Assembly (NCBI GenBank): GCA_024403435.1
Contig: JAKSRV010000010.1
Span: 1-35,460, forward strand
DNA: 35,460 bases
Origin: Lachnospiraceae bacterium
GTDB taxonomy: Bacteria > Bacillota > Clostridia > Lachnospirales > Lachnospiraceae
Direction: 5' to 3'
Positions 15,506-23,350 of the stretch are shown here, one piece after another. The position numbers were made by a program, and so were the translations under genes. Below the pieces are notes generated by a model. It ran no database searches. It was not told where the DNA came from and worked only from the letters and a program-made list of their open reading frames with translations. Numbering within the stretch: the stretch's first letter is position 1; each line of letters opens with the position of its first letter.

Positions 15506-16336
15506 TTAACTGCGAGGTGCCTCAAAACGACTTGCGGTCTCCTCACATACTTCCTGCTCATAATCAATGGGCTCAAGGATAGTCGGATTGTCTCCGCATA
15601 CTGCACACTTACAATCTCTCTTAATCTTAATCTTGTTGAACTTCATATCCAATGCATCGTAGGTAAGCAGTGCTCCGGTGAGAGGCTCTCCTACTCCGAT
15701 CAGATATTTTACTGCTTCCATTGCCTGGAGGCTTCCGATTACACCACCCATTGCACCGATAACACCGGCCTGCTTACAGGTGGGAACAGCGTCCTTCGGA
15801 GGAGGATTCTTGAATACACATCTGTAGCAAGGTCCCTTACCGGGCACATAGGTCATCAGCTGTCCCTTGAAGCGGATGATACCTGCGTGTGAAAAAGGCT
15901 TACCCTCAAGTACACAGGCATCGTTAATCAGGAACTTAGCAGGGAAATTGTCGGTTCCGTCAATTACGAAATCGTACTCTCTTACAAGTTCTCTGATATT
16001 GGTAGAATCAACGAACATTCTGTAGGTCTTAACAGTAACGTCGGGATTCATTGCTTCCATTGTCTCCTTGGCAGACTTAACCTTGGCCTTACCGATATCG
16101 GCAGTACCGTGAATAATCTGTCTCTGAAGGTTGGAAAGATCAACCTCATCTGCATCAACAATACCGATGGTTCCTACACCGGCTGCTGCCAAATACATAG
16201 CTGCAGGTGCTCCGAGTCCACCGGCTCCGATGATAAGAACCTTACCATTCATGAGCTTCTTCTGACCCTTTGCTCCTACTTCTTTCAGTATAATATGGCG
16301 CGAGTAGCGCTCAATCTGCTCATCTGTCATTGCCAT
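15506..16336 (-). CDS. hcyF: E1-like sulfur-carrier adenylyltransferase, HcyF-like
   Basis: ThiF/MoeB-family enzyme that adenylates the C-terminal glycine of a ubiquitin-like carrier. It has the N-terminal RYSRHI motif, GAGGLGAP at 38-44, DLSNLQRQ at 66-73, zinc cysteines C170/C173 and C244/C247, and the conserved Cys187 (VPTCKQAGV). This is the long MoeB-type form, unlike the zinc-less ThiF at 3644-4264, so the cell keeps separate activators for the two carriers. It starts 3 nt after the carrier gene, and the glycine codons of that gene serve as its ribosome site. MoeB for molybdopterin is the alternative, but no mo-cofactor gene is near, while metY, a JAMM protease and reductases are. Confidence 0.85.
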   Translation of the reverse strand: MAMTDEQIERYSRHIILKEVGAKGQKKLMNGKVLIIGAGGLGAPAAMYLAAAGVGTIGIVDADEVDLSNLQRQIIHGTADIGKAKVKSAKETMEAMNPDVTVKTYRMFVDSTNIRELVREYDFVIDGTDNFPAKFLINDACVLEGKPFSHAGIIRFKGQLMTYVPGKGPCYRCVFKNPPPKDAVPTCKQAGVIGAMGGVIGSLQAMEAVKYLIGVGEPLTGALLTYDALDMKFNKIKIKRDCKCAVCGDNPTILEPIDYEQEVCEETASRFEAPRS

Positions 16337-16339
16337 CGC

Positions 16340-16546
16340 TTACTGGCCTCCTCCCATGAAATAGAGGAACTCTACGCTGTCGCCGTCCTTGAGAACGGTG
16401 GTAGCCTTTGCCTCTGATTCTACAAACTCATCATTGATTGAAACCGTAACGTACTCAGGCATCTCTACCTTCTCTGCCTCGAGAAGTTCGGGAAGTGTAA
16501 GTCCGTCCTTATATTCTTTCTTATCACCTGCAACTGTAATTATCAT
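16340..16546 (-). CDS. hcyS: Ubiquitin-like sulfur carrier with GGGQ tail, HcyS-like
   Basis: A 68-residue ThiS/MoaD-fold protein. It has the LPELLEAEKV helix, an YVTVSINDEFV strand, the LKDGDSVEFLYFM segment and a C-terminal GGGQ. One residue past the di-glycine marks carriers that must be trimmed by a JAMM protease before activation; HcyS of Wolinella has Ala there, here it is Gln. After trimming and adenylation the carrier would hold sulfur as a thiocarboxylate for MetY. AAAGGAG lies 9 nt upstream. Codons GGAGGAGGC for the glycines form the ribosome site of the next gene. Confidence 0.85.
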   Translation of the reverse strand: MIITVAGDKKEYKDGLTLPELLEAEKVEMPEYVTVSINDEFVESEAKATTVLKDGDSVEFLYFMGGGQ

Positions 16547-16588
16547 TTTTATACTCTCCTTTTTGTAAGACTTAGCTAATCTGATGAT

Positions 16589-16906
16589 TTATAAATTCTT
16601 GTCAATCCATGCATTTAGCTGCATTGGATTAAGTGCTCCCACGCTTCTGTCCTTCTCTTCACCTGCTGCGAAAAAGATCAGTGTGGGATTTGCCTGTACG
16701 CCATACTTTTCAGCAAGCGCTGTGTCAAAATTGCTGTTAACCTTGTAGACTACCAGTTTATCCTCGTAATCATCCTCTGCCTGTCCGAGAACAGGTGCCA
16801 TCTTCTTGCAGGGAACACAGGAGTCTGAGTAAAAATCTACGATAACAGGCTTATCGCTCTTAAGGACCTTCTCCTCAAAATCTGCCTCTGAGATTCTTGC
16901 TGCCAT
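16589..16906 (-). CDS. Thioredoxin with CVPC active site
   Basis: Cytoplasmic 105-residue thioredoxin-fold protein. The active site is SDSCVPCKKMAPVL instead of the usual WCGPC, and the cis-Pro loop is ANPTLIFF. The change of the two central residues would shift redox potential or partner choice. Its ATG overlaps the TusA-like stop by one base. Position in the sulfur operon suggests it reduces a sulfur-relay or reductase intermediate, served by the TrxB at 24728-25651. A general thioredoxin role is not excluded. Confidence 0.9.
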   Translation of the reverse strand: MAARISEADFEEKVLKSDKPVIVDFYSDSCVPCKKMAPVLGQAEDDYEDKLVVYKVNSNFDTALAEKYGVQANPTLIFFAAGEEKDRSVGALNPMQLNAWIDKNL

Positions 16907-17151
16907 TACTCCTCCACCTTTCTGACATAAAGGGTATAAGTACCGTCCTCATTGTCCTCAAGTTTCAAAATCTTATGTCCCTCATCTTTAATGCTTCTGG
17001 GAACATTCTGTACAGGCTCTCCATCATTCATTCTGATAGCCAATACCTGACCGTCATCAAGCTCATCAAGTGTAACCTTAGCCTTTACAAATGTAAGAGG
17101 GCATACCTTATCGGTAATATCTACTTCCTCATCAAACTGAATATCTGCCAT
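16906..17151 (-). CDS. TusA/SirA-like sulfur relay protein
   Basis: An 81-residue TusA-fold protein with the sulfur-carrying Cys17 in KVCPLTFVKAK and the C-terminal DDGQVLAIRMNDGEPVQNVPRS region. The family CPxP motif reads CPLT, keeping Cys-Pro but losing the second Pro. TusA proteins pass persulfide sulfur between donors and acceptors. Here it lies between a siroheme reductase and a thioredoxin, so it may accept sulfur from the reductase or donate it to the carrier; that is inference. Start chosen at the ATG at 17151 with AGGAGG 8 nt upstream, shorter than the frame starting at 17211. Confidence 0.85.
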   Translation of the reverse strand: MADIQFDEEVDITDKVCPLTFVKAKVTLDELDDGQVLAIRMNDGEPVQNVPRSIKDEGHKILKLEDNEDGTYTLYVRKVEE

Positions 17152-17223
17152 TTTTTCATCCTCCTGAGATATACGATTATCAACATTTGGATTAATAAAT
17201 GCCAAATGCATAATCGTTAATAA

Positions 17224-18093
17224 TTATTTTCCTTCATATGCTGCCCGAATAGCCTTACGGAACTCTTCTTCACCGACTCTTTGAAGAGTAAGTCTGAATC
17301 TCTCTCCCGGATTTGCATAATCCTCAAAGAACTTGATTGCCGCATCCGCTACTCTGAAGAGTGTTTCCTTGTCCTTGATGATAGGAACAATCTGTTCGCC
17401 CTTATAAATCTTGTTTCCGAAAAGACCGCCAAACGATACGATATATCCGGGCTCATAGTTCCAAGAATCTGCAGGACAAGCCTTTACACAACGACCGCAG
17501 TTGTTGCACTTTTCCTTATCGATTACCACTTTACCGTCAACCATTGAAAGTGCACCCTCACGACAAGCCTTTACACATACACCGCATGAAATACAATCCT
17601 CGGGCTTATAATCGATTAAGAAACCTCCCTTAACACCAAGGTCATTTTCCTCTGCCTTTAAGCAGTTATTCTGACATCCTGTAAAGCCAAACTTAAACTT
17701 GTGAGGAAGCTCTCTTCCGAAATATCTCTCATCAAATTCCTTGGCAAGTGTATATGTATCGATACATCCGCTGGGACAAACCGCAGCGCCCTGACAAGCT
17801 GTAACAGTTCTGACTCTGGGACCGCATACGCCGGGTCTGACACCGCCTTTTTCAAGCTCTGCTCTTACCTCTTCGATGTCATCAAACTTGATAAAAGGAA
17901 TCTCCACACCCTGACGTGATGTCATGTGTACATAACCTTTTCCGTATTTTTCTGCAACTTCGGCAACAGTCTTAATGTTTTCTGCAGTAAGATTTCCTCC
18001 TACGACAGCAAGTCTTAAGGAAAAATATCCCTTCTGCTTCTGTCTCATGAAGCCGCCTTTTTTTAATGATGAATAGTCAATTTTTTCAGCCAT
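17224..18093 (-). CDS. Siroheme/ferredoxin sulfite-reductase-like protein, copy 1
   Basis: Single-chain sulfite-reductase-superfamily protein of 289 residues. It has TSRQ at 58-61, siroheme-cluster cysteines C100/C106 and C140/C144, and two ferredoxin motifs at C167-C177 and C196-C206, which would feed electrons directly. In this copy R93 and P107 next to the cluster are retained, closer to typical family members, so it is the better candidate for the sulfide-producing enzyme (Sir) of the thiocarboxylate pathway. It lies between metY (29 nt upstream) and the TusA-like gene (72 nt downstream). Related gut proteins include AsrC-type and ferredoxin-fused reductases. Confidence 0.87.
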   Translation of the reverse strand: MAEKIDYSSLKKGGFMRQKQKGYFSLRLAVVGGNLTAENIKTVAEVAEKYGKGYVHMTSRQGVEIPFIKFDDIEEVRAELEKGGVRPGVCGPRVRTVTACQGAAVCPSGCIDTYTLAKEFDERYFGRELPHKFKFGFTGCQNNCLKAEENDLGVKGGFLIDYKPEDCISCGVCVKACREGALSMVDGKVVIDKEKCNNCGRCVKACPADSWNYEPGYIVSFGGLFGNKIYKGEQIVPIIKDKETLFRVADAAIKFFEDYANPGERFRLTLQRVGEEEFRKAIRAAYEGK

Positions 18094-18122
18094 TTCTTTT
18101 CTCCAATATCACTCTTTCATAT

Positions 18123-19352
18123 TTATAATTTTTCTATAGCCTGAATAAAATCATCTCTTAAGTCTTCAAAATCTTCTATTCCGACGCTGATTCTGATCAA
18201 ATCATCATATACTCCCGCATCTTCCTGCTGCTTCTTCGTAGAATGAAGACTGATGGTTGATGCCGGGTGAATCACCAGTGTCTTGGTATCGCCTATATTC
18301 GATAATCTGTATGCTACATTCAGGTTATCGAGAAGCTTAAACGCTTTTTCCTTACTGCCCACACGCAGTGTAATAATCGCTCCGAATCCATTCTTTAGTT
18401 CCTTCTTGGCAATCTCATGCCATGGGCTGGATTCAAGACCCGGATAGTTGACTGTAAAGTCTTTGTAATTATCTTCCAGGAAATGTGCTAACTTTTCTGC
18501 ATTGCTGCATTCACGCTCCATTCTAAGTCCCAGTGTTTCAAGTCCTATTGAATTCAAAAAAGCTGTCTGCGGAGATAAACAGGCTCCGGTATTTCTGAAC
18601 AATCCGTTTCTCAATTTTGCGATATAAGCATATGGACCAAACTTCACATAATCGGCCATTCCCGGATATCTGTCTTTATCCCATTTGAACTTGCCCTTAT
18701 CGGTAAGTACACCGCTGATAGAATTACTGCTTCCGTTTATGTACTTGGAAGAAGAATTGATTACTATATCAGCTCCGTGTTCCAATACCTTGATCAGGTA
18801 AGGAGTTGCACAGGTATTGTCGACCAAAAGCGGTACATTATGTTTGTGTGCCAGCTCCGCAAGCTTATCAACATCTGTAACGTCCAGGCTGGGATTTCCG
18901 ATAGTTTCCGCAAAGACAAGTCTTGTCTTGTCGTTTATAGCTGCTTCTATCTTCTCCCAGTTGTTATTCTCAACATATCTGGTTACTATACCGAAGGCCT
19001 CCAGATCTCTGAAAAGATCAATGGTTCCTCCGTACAAGCTTGCACTCGATACTATTTCGTCGCCGCTTCTTACTATATTGGTGACCGCATTGAAAAGTGC
19101 CGCCATTCCGGAAGCTGCCGCTATAGTTCCGACTCCGCCTTCCAGCTTATTAATTCTGTTTTCAAAAGCACTTATGGTAGGATTGGCAACTCTTGTGTAA
19201 CAATAGCCCGGGGCTTTGTTGCTGAAGATTCCTGCCAGATCATCTGCAGTCTGCTGATAAAAAGCGCTGGACTGATATATCGGTGTTAACGTCGCACCAA
19301 ACTTTTCTTTTTTATCTACTCCATCATGTAAAAGAGCTGTGTTAAAGTTCAT
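18123..19352 (-). CDS. metY: O-acetylhomoserine sulfhydrylase MetY
   Basis: PLP enzyme of the Cys/Met-metabolism family that replaces the acetyl group of O-acetylhomoserine with sulfide, or with a protein thiocarboxylate in the HcyS system, to make homocysteine. Visible are YTRVANPTISAFENRINKLEGG near 52-73, GGTIDLF, FAETIGNPSLDVTD, LLVDNTCATPYL and the PLP-lysine segment INSSSKYINGSSNSISG. The region PASTISLHSTKKQQEDAGV near the C-terminus is typical. Length (409) fits. AAAGGAG is 7 nt from the ATG. First gene of the carrier operon under the promoter at 19384-19412. Confidence 0.93.
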   Translation of the reverse strand: MNFNTALLHDGVDKKEKFGATLTPIYQSSAFYQQTADDLAGIFSNKAPGYCYTRVANPTISAFENRINKLEGGVGTIAAASGMAALFNAVTNIVRSGDEIVSSASLYGGTIDLFRDLEAFGIVTRYVENNNWEKIEAAINDKTRLVFAETIGNPSLDVTDVDKLAELAHKHNVPLLVDNTCATPYLIKVLEHGADIVINSSSKYINGSSNSISGVLTDKGKFKWDKDRYPGMADYVKFGPYAYIAKLRNGLFRNTGACLSPQTAFLNSIGLETLGLRMERECSNAEKLAHFLEDNYKDFTVNYPGLESSPWHEIAKKELKNGFGAIITLRVGSKEKAFKLLDNLNVAYRLSNIGDTKTLVIHPASTISLHSTKKQQEDAGVYDDLIRISVGIEDFEDLRDDFIQAIEKL

Positions 19353-19383
19353 GTCTGCGCTCCTTTCTTTATGTTATGTATGT

Positions 19384-19412
19384 ATTATAGTTTTTAACTA
19401 ACAATCTGAAAA
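19384..19412 (-). promoter_or_regulatory. metY: Candidate promoter of the metY-hcy operon
   Basis: On the minus strand TTTTCA (19412-19407), a 17-nt spacer and a perfect TATAAT (19389-19384) lie about 32 nt upstream of the ATG. The -10 overlaps the dyad at 19386-19402. Confidence 0.55.
19386..19402 (-). promoter_or_regulatory. Met-box-like dyad at the metY promoter
   Basis: Plus-strand TATAGTT-TTT-AACTAAC, with arms of TATAGTTT type and one half degenerate at the last two bases. Same N7 spacing as the dyads at 14858-14874 and 24545-24561. Here it covers the -10, so binding could block rather than assist polymerase. Confidence 0.45.
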
Positions 19413-19454
19413 ATACGTATAATCTTTTTCCAGTTATAGGTAATTCCTTTAATG

Positions 19455-19480
19455 AAAACAGCGGAGCAAATGCCCCGCTG
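19455..19480 (-). terminator. Intrinsic terminator after the arylsulfotransferase gene
   Basis: On the minus strand a stem of CAGCGG and CCGCTG, extended inward by a G-U pair and GC/GC, is followed by TTTTC. It separates the transporter/ASST operon from the metY promoter about 45 nt further on. Confidence 0.65.
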
Positions 19481-19514
19481 CTTTCTAAGTGATATTGTTT
19501 TAGAGTGATATTGT

Positions 19515-21011
19515 TTACTTAAGTAATTCTGACTTCTTTACAGATGCTACGCAGAAGTCAACCTTTTCATCCTTGTCTTCCTTCTTGTTGGCACCCATTC
19601 CGGTAATATTTTCCTTGTTGGGATCTATACCGTCTACGATAGTAACCTTACCTGTTCCTGCACCGACAGATGCTCCTGGTACTCTGAATGTCTCTACATT
19701 GAGAGGCTCGATAGAAGTCTCTACAGGCTTTTCAACCTGAGGAACCCACTCATAAGGAACTCTGTAAGCACGATATACCATGTTCATGGTAAATTTACCA
19801 CCGATATTTCTGAAGTAAGGATTGATATACTCCCATACTATCTCATGCTCGGGAGTTACCTCGATGATTCTTCCGTCAGACCCCTCGGTAATAAGAGTGT
19901 TTCCGTTAGGAAGTCTCTGTACCGAACTGATATATGAGCTGTAGAACTTTGAAGCATCTGTAAAGAGGAGGAAGCCTGCTTCAAGAGGAGTATACTGCCA
20001 TACTATTTCAAGAGTGATAGGATCAAATTCAAGTACTCTTGAATAATCTCTGTGTGCATTGTTATTACCGGTTACTGACGAAGGATTGGGGCTACCGTAT
20101 CCGCCCTCGCCACCGTTATCGAATACCAGCAGATTGCCTTCTCCGGGAAGTCCCTTAGGAATCATATGGAAGTGATGCTGACCGATTATCCAACCAAGCT
20201 TACGAAGCTCTGGAGTCTTGGAAAAATCAGGTCCAATCTGCCATACCACCTTACCGGTCTCCTTGCTGATGATTGCAAGAATATTGGCATTTCTTGCGTC
20301 AAAAATTAAGTTATCGGGATGGAATCTCTCATCACCGGCATCATACCACTTGTTGGGTCCGAGAACAGATACACTGTTGATATGCATCCAGTCTCCGCCC
20401 GCTTCCTGATGAAGTCCGGGATTTCTAAAAAGTGTATTCTTGGCAGCTTCATCAAAATCAAACTCATCAAAATGATCGCTTGCTCTCCAGCTCCAGAGAA
20501 TATTTCCTTCCCAATCTACCTCGATAATCTTGTCATCGATGAGCTTCTTGTCGGTAATATCATGATTGTAGAGATTCTCGTGTGTAAGAAGTATAGTGTT
20601 ACCGCTGTCCACCTTGGGCTCTCCGCCGGGATAATAGTATCCTACGGTGTTGCCTTCTCTCTGGAAATCATGATGCTGTCTTGCCATCCACTTGGGCTCC
20701 TCACCGGGATCTGCCACAAGTTCGGTGTGGTCGAACTTCCAAACAATGTTACCATCCCAATCAACCTGTACAAGATCGAGCTGATCCTGGTATGCATACT
20801 TACCGGCTCTGGCACCTGTTGTACCGAGAACATATCCGCCGGGAAGAAGCTTATTGGGGAAACCTCCCAATCCCGCCCAGAGATTAACCTCATTTCCGTT
20901 CATGTCAATCAATAATGCACCCTTCGCTGAAGGATAAATTGTATAGCCGCTGTAGGCCTTATCTTTATTGTACTGAAGTACACCTGTTGCAAATACGCTG
21001 GGATATCCCAT
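19515..21011 (-). CDS. Cytoplasmic arylsulfotransferase-family (ASST) beta-propeller
   Basis: ASST enzymes move sulfate from an aryl sulfate to a phenolic acceptor through a sulfo-histidine, without PAPS. Family motifs visible: RQHHDF at about 111-116, DWMHINSV at about 207-214, GQHHFHMIPKG at about 277-287 and QRLPNGNTLITEG at about 365-377. Recurrent blade strands of the type IVW-x-aromatic (NIVWKF, NILWSW, KVVWQI, EIVWQY, EIVWEY) support a propeller. There is no signal peptide, unlike the periplasmic E. coli enzyme, but like the AstA/AtsRBC arrangement in Pseudomonas putida, where import precedes transfer. AGGAGG precedes the ATG. It is last in an operon with an importer and a thioredoxin. 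The sulfate donor, acceptor, and whether it might instead release sulfate or sulfite cannot be told from sequence. Confidence 0.85.
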   Translation of the reverse strand: MGYPSVFATGVLQYNKDKAYSGYTIYPSAKGALLIDMNGNEVNLWAGLGGFPNKLLPGGYVLGTTGARAGKYAYQDQLDLVQVDWDGNIVWKFDHTELVADPGEEPKWMARQHHDFQREGNTVGYYYPGGEPKVDSGNTILLTHENLYNHDITDKKLIDDKIIEVDWEGNILWSWRASDHFDEFDFDEAAKNTLFRNPGLHQEAGGDWMHINSVSVLGPNKWYDAGDERFHPDNLIFDARNANILAIISKETGKVVWQIGPDFSKTPELRKLGWIIGQHHFHMIPKGLPGEGNLLVFDNGGEGGYGSPNPSSVTGNNNAHRDYSRVLEFDPITLEIVWQYTPLEAGFLLFTDASKFYSSYISSVQRLPNGNTLITEGSDGRIIEVTPEHEIVWEYINPYFRNIGGKFTMNMVYRAYRVPYEWVPQVEKPVETSIEPLNVETFRVPGASVGAGTGKVTIVDGIDPNKENITGMGANKKEDKDEKVDFCVASVKKSELLK

Positions 21012-21077
21012 TCTGTTACCTCCTAAAACAATTAATCATCTTCTCAAAATTACCGATACTGTTATGTACTAAAAAAT

Positions 21078-21392
21078 TTACTGAAGCTTCTTGATTTCTT
21101 CCGCAATGATCAGCGGATGAATCTCTCCCACCAGCTTGTTGACCTCATCACCCTTCTTGAAAAAGATAAGTGTAGGTACTGCAGTGATATCAAATCTGCT
21201 CTGAAGAAAACTCTCTGCTTCAATGTTTACTTTTCCGAATACTGCTTTATCCCCGATTTCCTCGGAAAGCTTTTCTATTGCACCAACCAATTTCTTACAA
21301 TGTGCGCAGGTAGGAGTATAGAACTCCACCACAACCGCCTGATTTTCAGAAACGGTATTGTCAAAATCTATTGTTGTCAATTCCTGTATCAT
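21078..21392 (-). CDS. Thioredoxin-like protein with CAHC active site
   Basis: A 104-residue cytoplasmic thioredoxin fold: VVVEFYTPTCAHCKKLVGAIEKL active-site region and the cis-Pro segment TAVPTLIFFKKGDEV. CAHC differs from both WCGPC and the CVPC thioredoxin of the neighbouring operon. It lies directly upstream of the ASST gene; periplasmic ASST of E. coli also has its own thiol-disulfide partners (DsbL/DsbI), but those are oxidants, while this one is in a reducing compartment. A role in keeping ASST or the sulfur relay reduced is inference. AGGAGG is 7 nt upstream of the ATG. Confidence 0.88.
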   Translation of the reverse strand: MIQELTTIDFDNTVSENQAVVVEFYTPTCAHCKKLVGAIEKLSEEIGDKAVFGKVNIEAESFLQSRFDITAVPTLIFFKKGDEVNKLVGEIHPLIIAEEIKKLQ

Positions 21393-21436
21393 TCTTAATT
21401 CCTCCTGTGCATATATTCATTATTTGCCTTAATTCA

Positions 21437-22489
21437 TTAGTTAAACTTGATAGTAATTCTCTCAGGGAATGCAATCTCGATTGCCTTGGTATCAACGAAC
21501 TCTTTGATGTCGTAATCTGCTTCAAAACGACCGTTCTCAAATGCCCACTGTCTTACACCGTTGAGGTGCTCAGCCGCTTCTTCTGTAAAGCCGGGCTGAA
21601 TTTTGAAGTTTTTCCAGTTAGCCTTGAAATCCTCTTCTACAATGCCAAGCTTGCCTGCAAGATAAGCTGCACTTTCATCAAGGTGATCGGTAATGTACTG
21701 TCTGGTCTCCTCAAAAGCAAGGAGATAATTAGCAAGAAGGTCTGCATTTGCATCTACAAAGGTTCTGTTAGCAAGCATATATGAACCGGTTGTGAGACCA
21801 AGCTCGGTATAGGTTGCTACAAGTTGCCAGCCCTGCTCCTCAAAATACTTGGCATTTGCACCACCTACAATGTAAGCAGAAGCGCTGTTGCTCTGTGCAA
21901 GTGCAAGAGCTGTCTGTGTAGAATCTACGGCAACGATGTTCTGCTTGTCATAGTCAAGTCCGAGCCATGCAATTGCATTTGCAATATAGTAATCAACAAC
22001 AGTTCCTGTTGTAGTCATGAATCCTTTGCTGCCATCGAGAGCATCAAGATTATCAACATATTCAGGAGCTACATAGAGGCCACCTGTCATTTCAGATCCT
22101 GCGGTAAGCTCTGAGAACAATACCAGGTCTGTTACTCCATAGGTGTTACCAAGTCTGTTGACTGCCGCATAATCTGCCATCTCTCCGATATCTGCAGTTC
22201 CGTTTACGATTGCATCGATAGTAGCAATACCATAGATGTACTCGGTAACCTCAAGGTTAATGCCGTACTTTTCAAAAATACCCTGCTGAAGTCCGATCTC
22301 TGCAATGTACTGATCGGGCTGTCCTGTCATTACTGCTGCTCTGAGAGTCTGTAATTCTTTTCCGTCAGCACTTACTGTGGTAGTAGCTGTGGAACCGGTG
22401 CTTCCGGTACCGCTATTTGATGAGCATCCGGCGAGCACTCCTGTTGCCAATACTGCTGCCAATGCTGTTGCTAAAATCTTCTTTTTCAT
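21437..22489 (-). CDS. SsuA/NMT1-type substrate-binding lipoprotein
   Basis: Signal peptide with lipobox LAGC (Cys at about residue 22), then a Ser/Gly/Thr-rich tether. The two-lobe body has LQQGIFEKYGINLEV, AIVNGTADIGEMADYAAVNRLG, a helix-start loop TTTGTVVDYYIANAIAWLGLD and YLLAFEETRQYITDH. This is the pattern of sulfonate, taurine, nitrate or HMP-precursor binding proteins. In an operon with an SsuC-like permease and an ASST, an organic sulfate ester or sulfonate is the likeliest ligand. Thiamine precursors, also bound by this family, are a weaker alternative because the thi genes are 17 kb away under separate control. Confidence 0.87.
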   Translation of the reverse strand: MKKKILATALAAVLATGVLAGCSSNSGTGSTGSTATTTVSADGKELQTLRAAVMTGQPDQYIAEIGLQQGIFEKYGINLEVTEYIYGIATIDAIVNGTADIGEMADYAAVNRLGNTYGVTDLVLFSELTAGSEMTGGLYVAPEYVDNLDALDGSKGFMTTTGTVVDYYIANAIAWLGLDYDKQNIVAVDSTQTALALAQSNSASAYIVGGANAKYFEEQGWQLVATYTELGLTTGSYMLANRTFVDANADLLANYLLAFEETRQYITDHLDESAAYLAGKLGIVEEDFKANWKNFKIQPGFTEEAAEHLNGVRQWAFENGRFEADYDIKEFVDTKAIEIAFPERITIKFN

Positions 22490-22553
22490 AATTTTCTCCT
22501 CCTTAAATCACCCTTGTGATTTACTGTCTATTATTTTTCATAACGTTTATTTA

Positions 22554-23336
22554 TCAGGCTTTCTTTACTCCGAAGTGCTTAAGTAACTTGGCACCAAGGA
22601 AAAGAAGTAATCTATCTGCTACGAAGCCTAAAATTGCAAGTGTTACAATTCCGGCAAAAGCCCAATCGGTTTTGTAATACATTCTTGATGACTGGATTCT
22701 GTATCCGAGTCCGTCACCGCCTACGAGCATCTCTGCGGCGATTACACAGATGATACTTGAGCTGAGTCCGAGTCGAACTCCGGTAAAGATATTAGGTACT
22801 GCCGAGGGTAAGATAACTGTAAAGAATACTCTTACTCTTCCGGCACCCATGCAGGATGCAGCCTCTATAAGTGACTTGTCTGTTGATACAACACCTGCGA
22901 TGGTATTTACCAAAATCGGAAAGAAGGAAGCATAAAGGATAAGTGCTACCTTTGACTTGTCATCTACACCAAACCACATAAGAAAAAGTGAAGTAAGTGC
23001 GATGGCAGGTACAAATCTGAAAAGGTTAAGTACCGGCTCAACCAACCATCTGATGTGCTTAAAATGACCTACTATCAATCCGATGGGAACCGCTGTAGCT
23101 ATTGCCAAGCCCCATCCTTTTGCAACTCTTCCGAATGAAGCTGCGATATCTGACCAAAGTGTTCCTTCCTTTGCGAGCTTCAAAAGTGCATCACCTGTTT
23201 CAAGCGGACTGGGTAAGAAAATTTTGTCCAGTTTGAAAGCGCCTAATGACCAAATCAGAATTACCAATCCCCAGGAGATGATTCCGATCTGGATTATTTT
23301 GTTGAAAACATTGACTTTTTTCTGTGTGTTTTCCAT
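22554..23336 (-). CDS. SsuC/TauC-type ABC transporter permease
   Basis: A 260-residue membrane protein with about six hydrophobic segments. Family segments: LPSPLETGDALLKLAKEGTLWSDIAASFGRVAKGW near 35-70, then IGLIVGHF, NLFRFVPAIALTSLFLMWFGVDDKSKV (EAA-loop side) and PSAVPNIFTGVRLGLSSSIICVIAAEMLVGGDGLGYRI. This pattern is diagnostic of the sulfonate/nitrate/taurine permease group. AGGAGG lies upstream and it follows the ATPase stop by 14 nt. Confidence 0.92.
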   Translation of the reverse strand: MENTQKKVNVFNKIIQIGIISWGLVILIWSLGAFKLDKIFLPSPLETGDALLKLAKEGTLWSDIAASFGRVAKGWGLAIATAVPIGLIVGHFKHIRWLVEPVLNLFRFVPAIALTSLFLMWFGVDDKSKVALILYASFFPILVNTIAGVVSTDKSLIEAASCMGAGRVRVFFTVILPSAVPNIFTGVRLGLSSSIICVIAAEMLVGGDGLGYRIQSSRMYYKTDWAFAGIVTLAILGFVADRLLLFLGAKLLKHFGVKKA

Positions 23337-23350
23337 TTCGTCTTCCTCCT

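Noticed and set aside
16340-16546. MoaD for molybdopterin synthesis
   Set aside because: The extra Gln after the glycines, the adjacent JAMM protease and metY, and the lack of any moa/moe gene argue for a trimmed sulfur carrier of the HcyS type.
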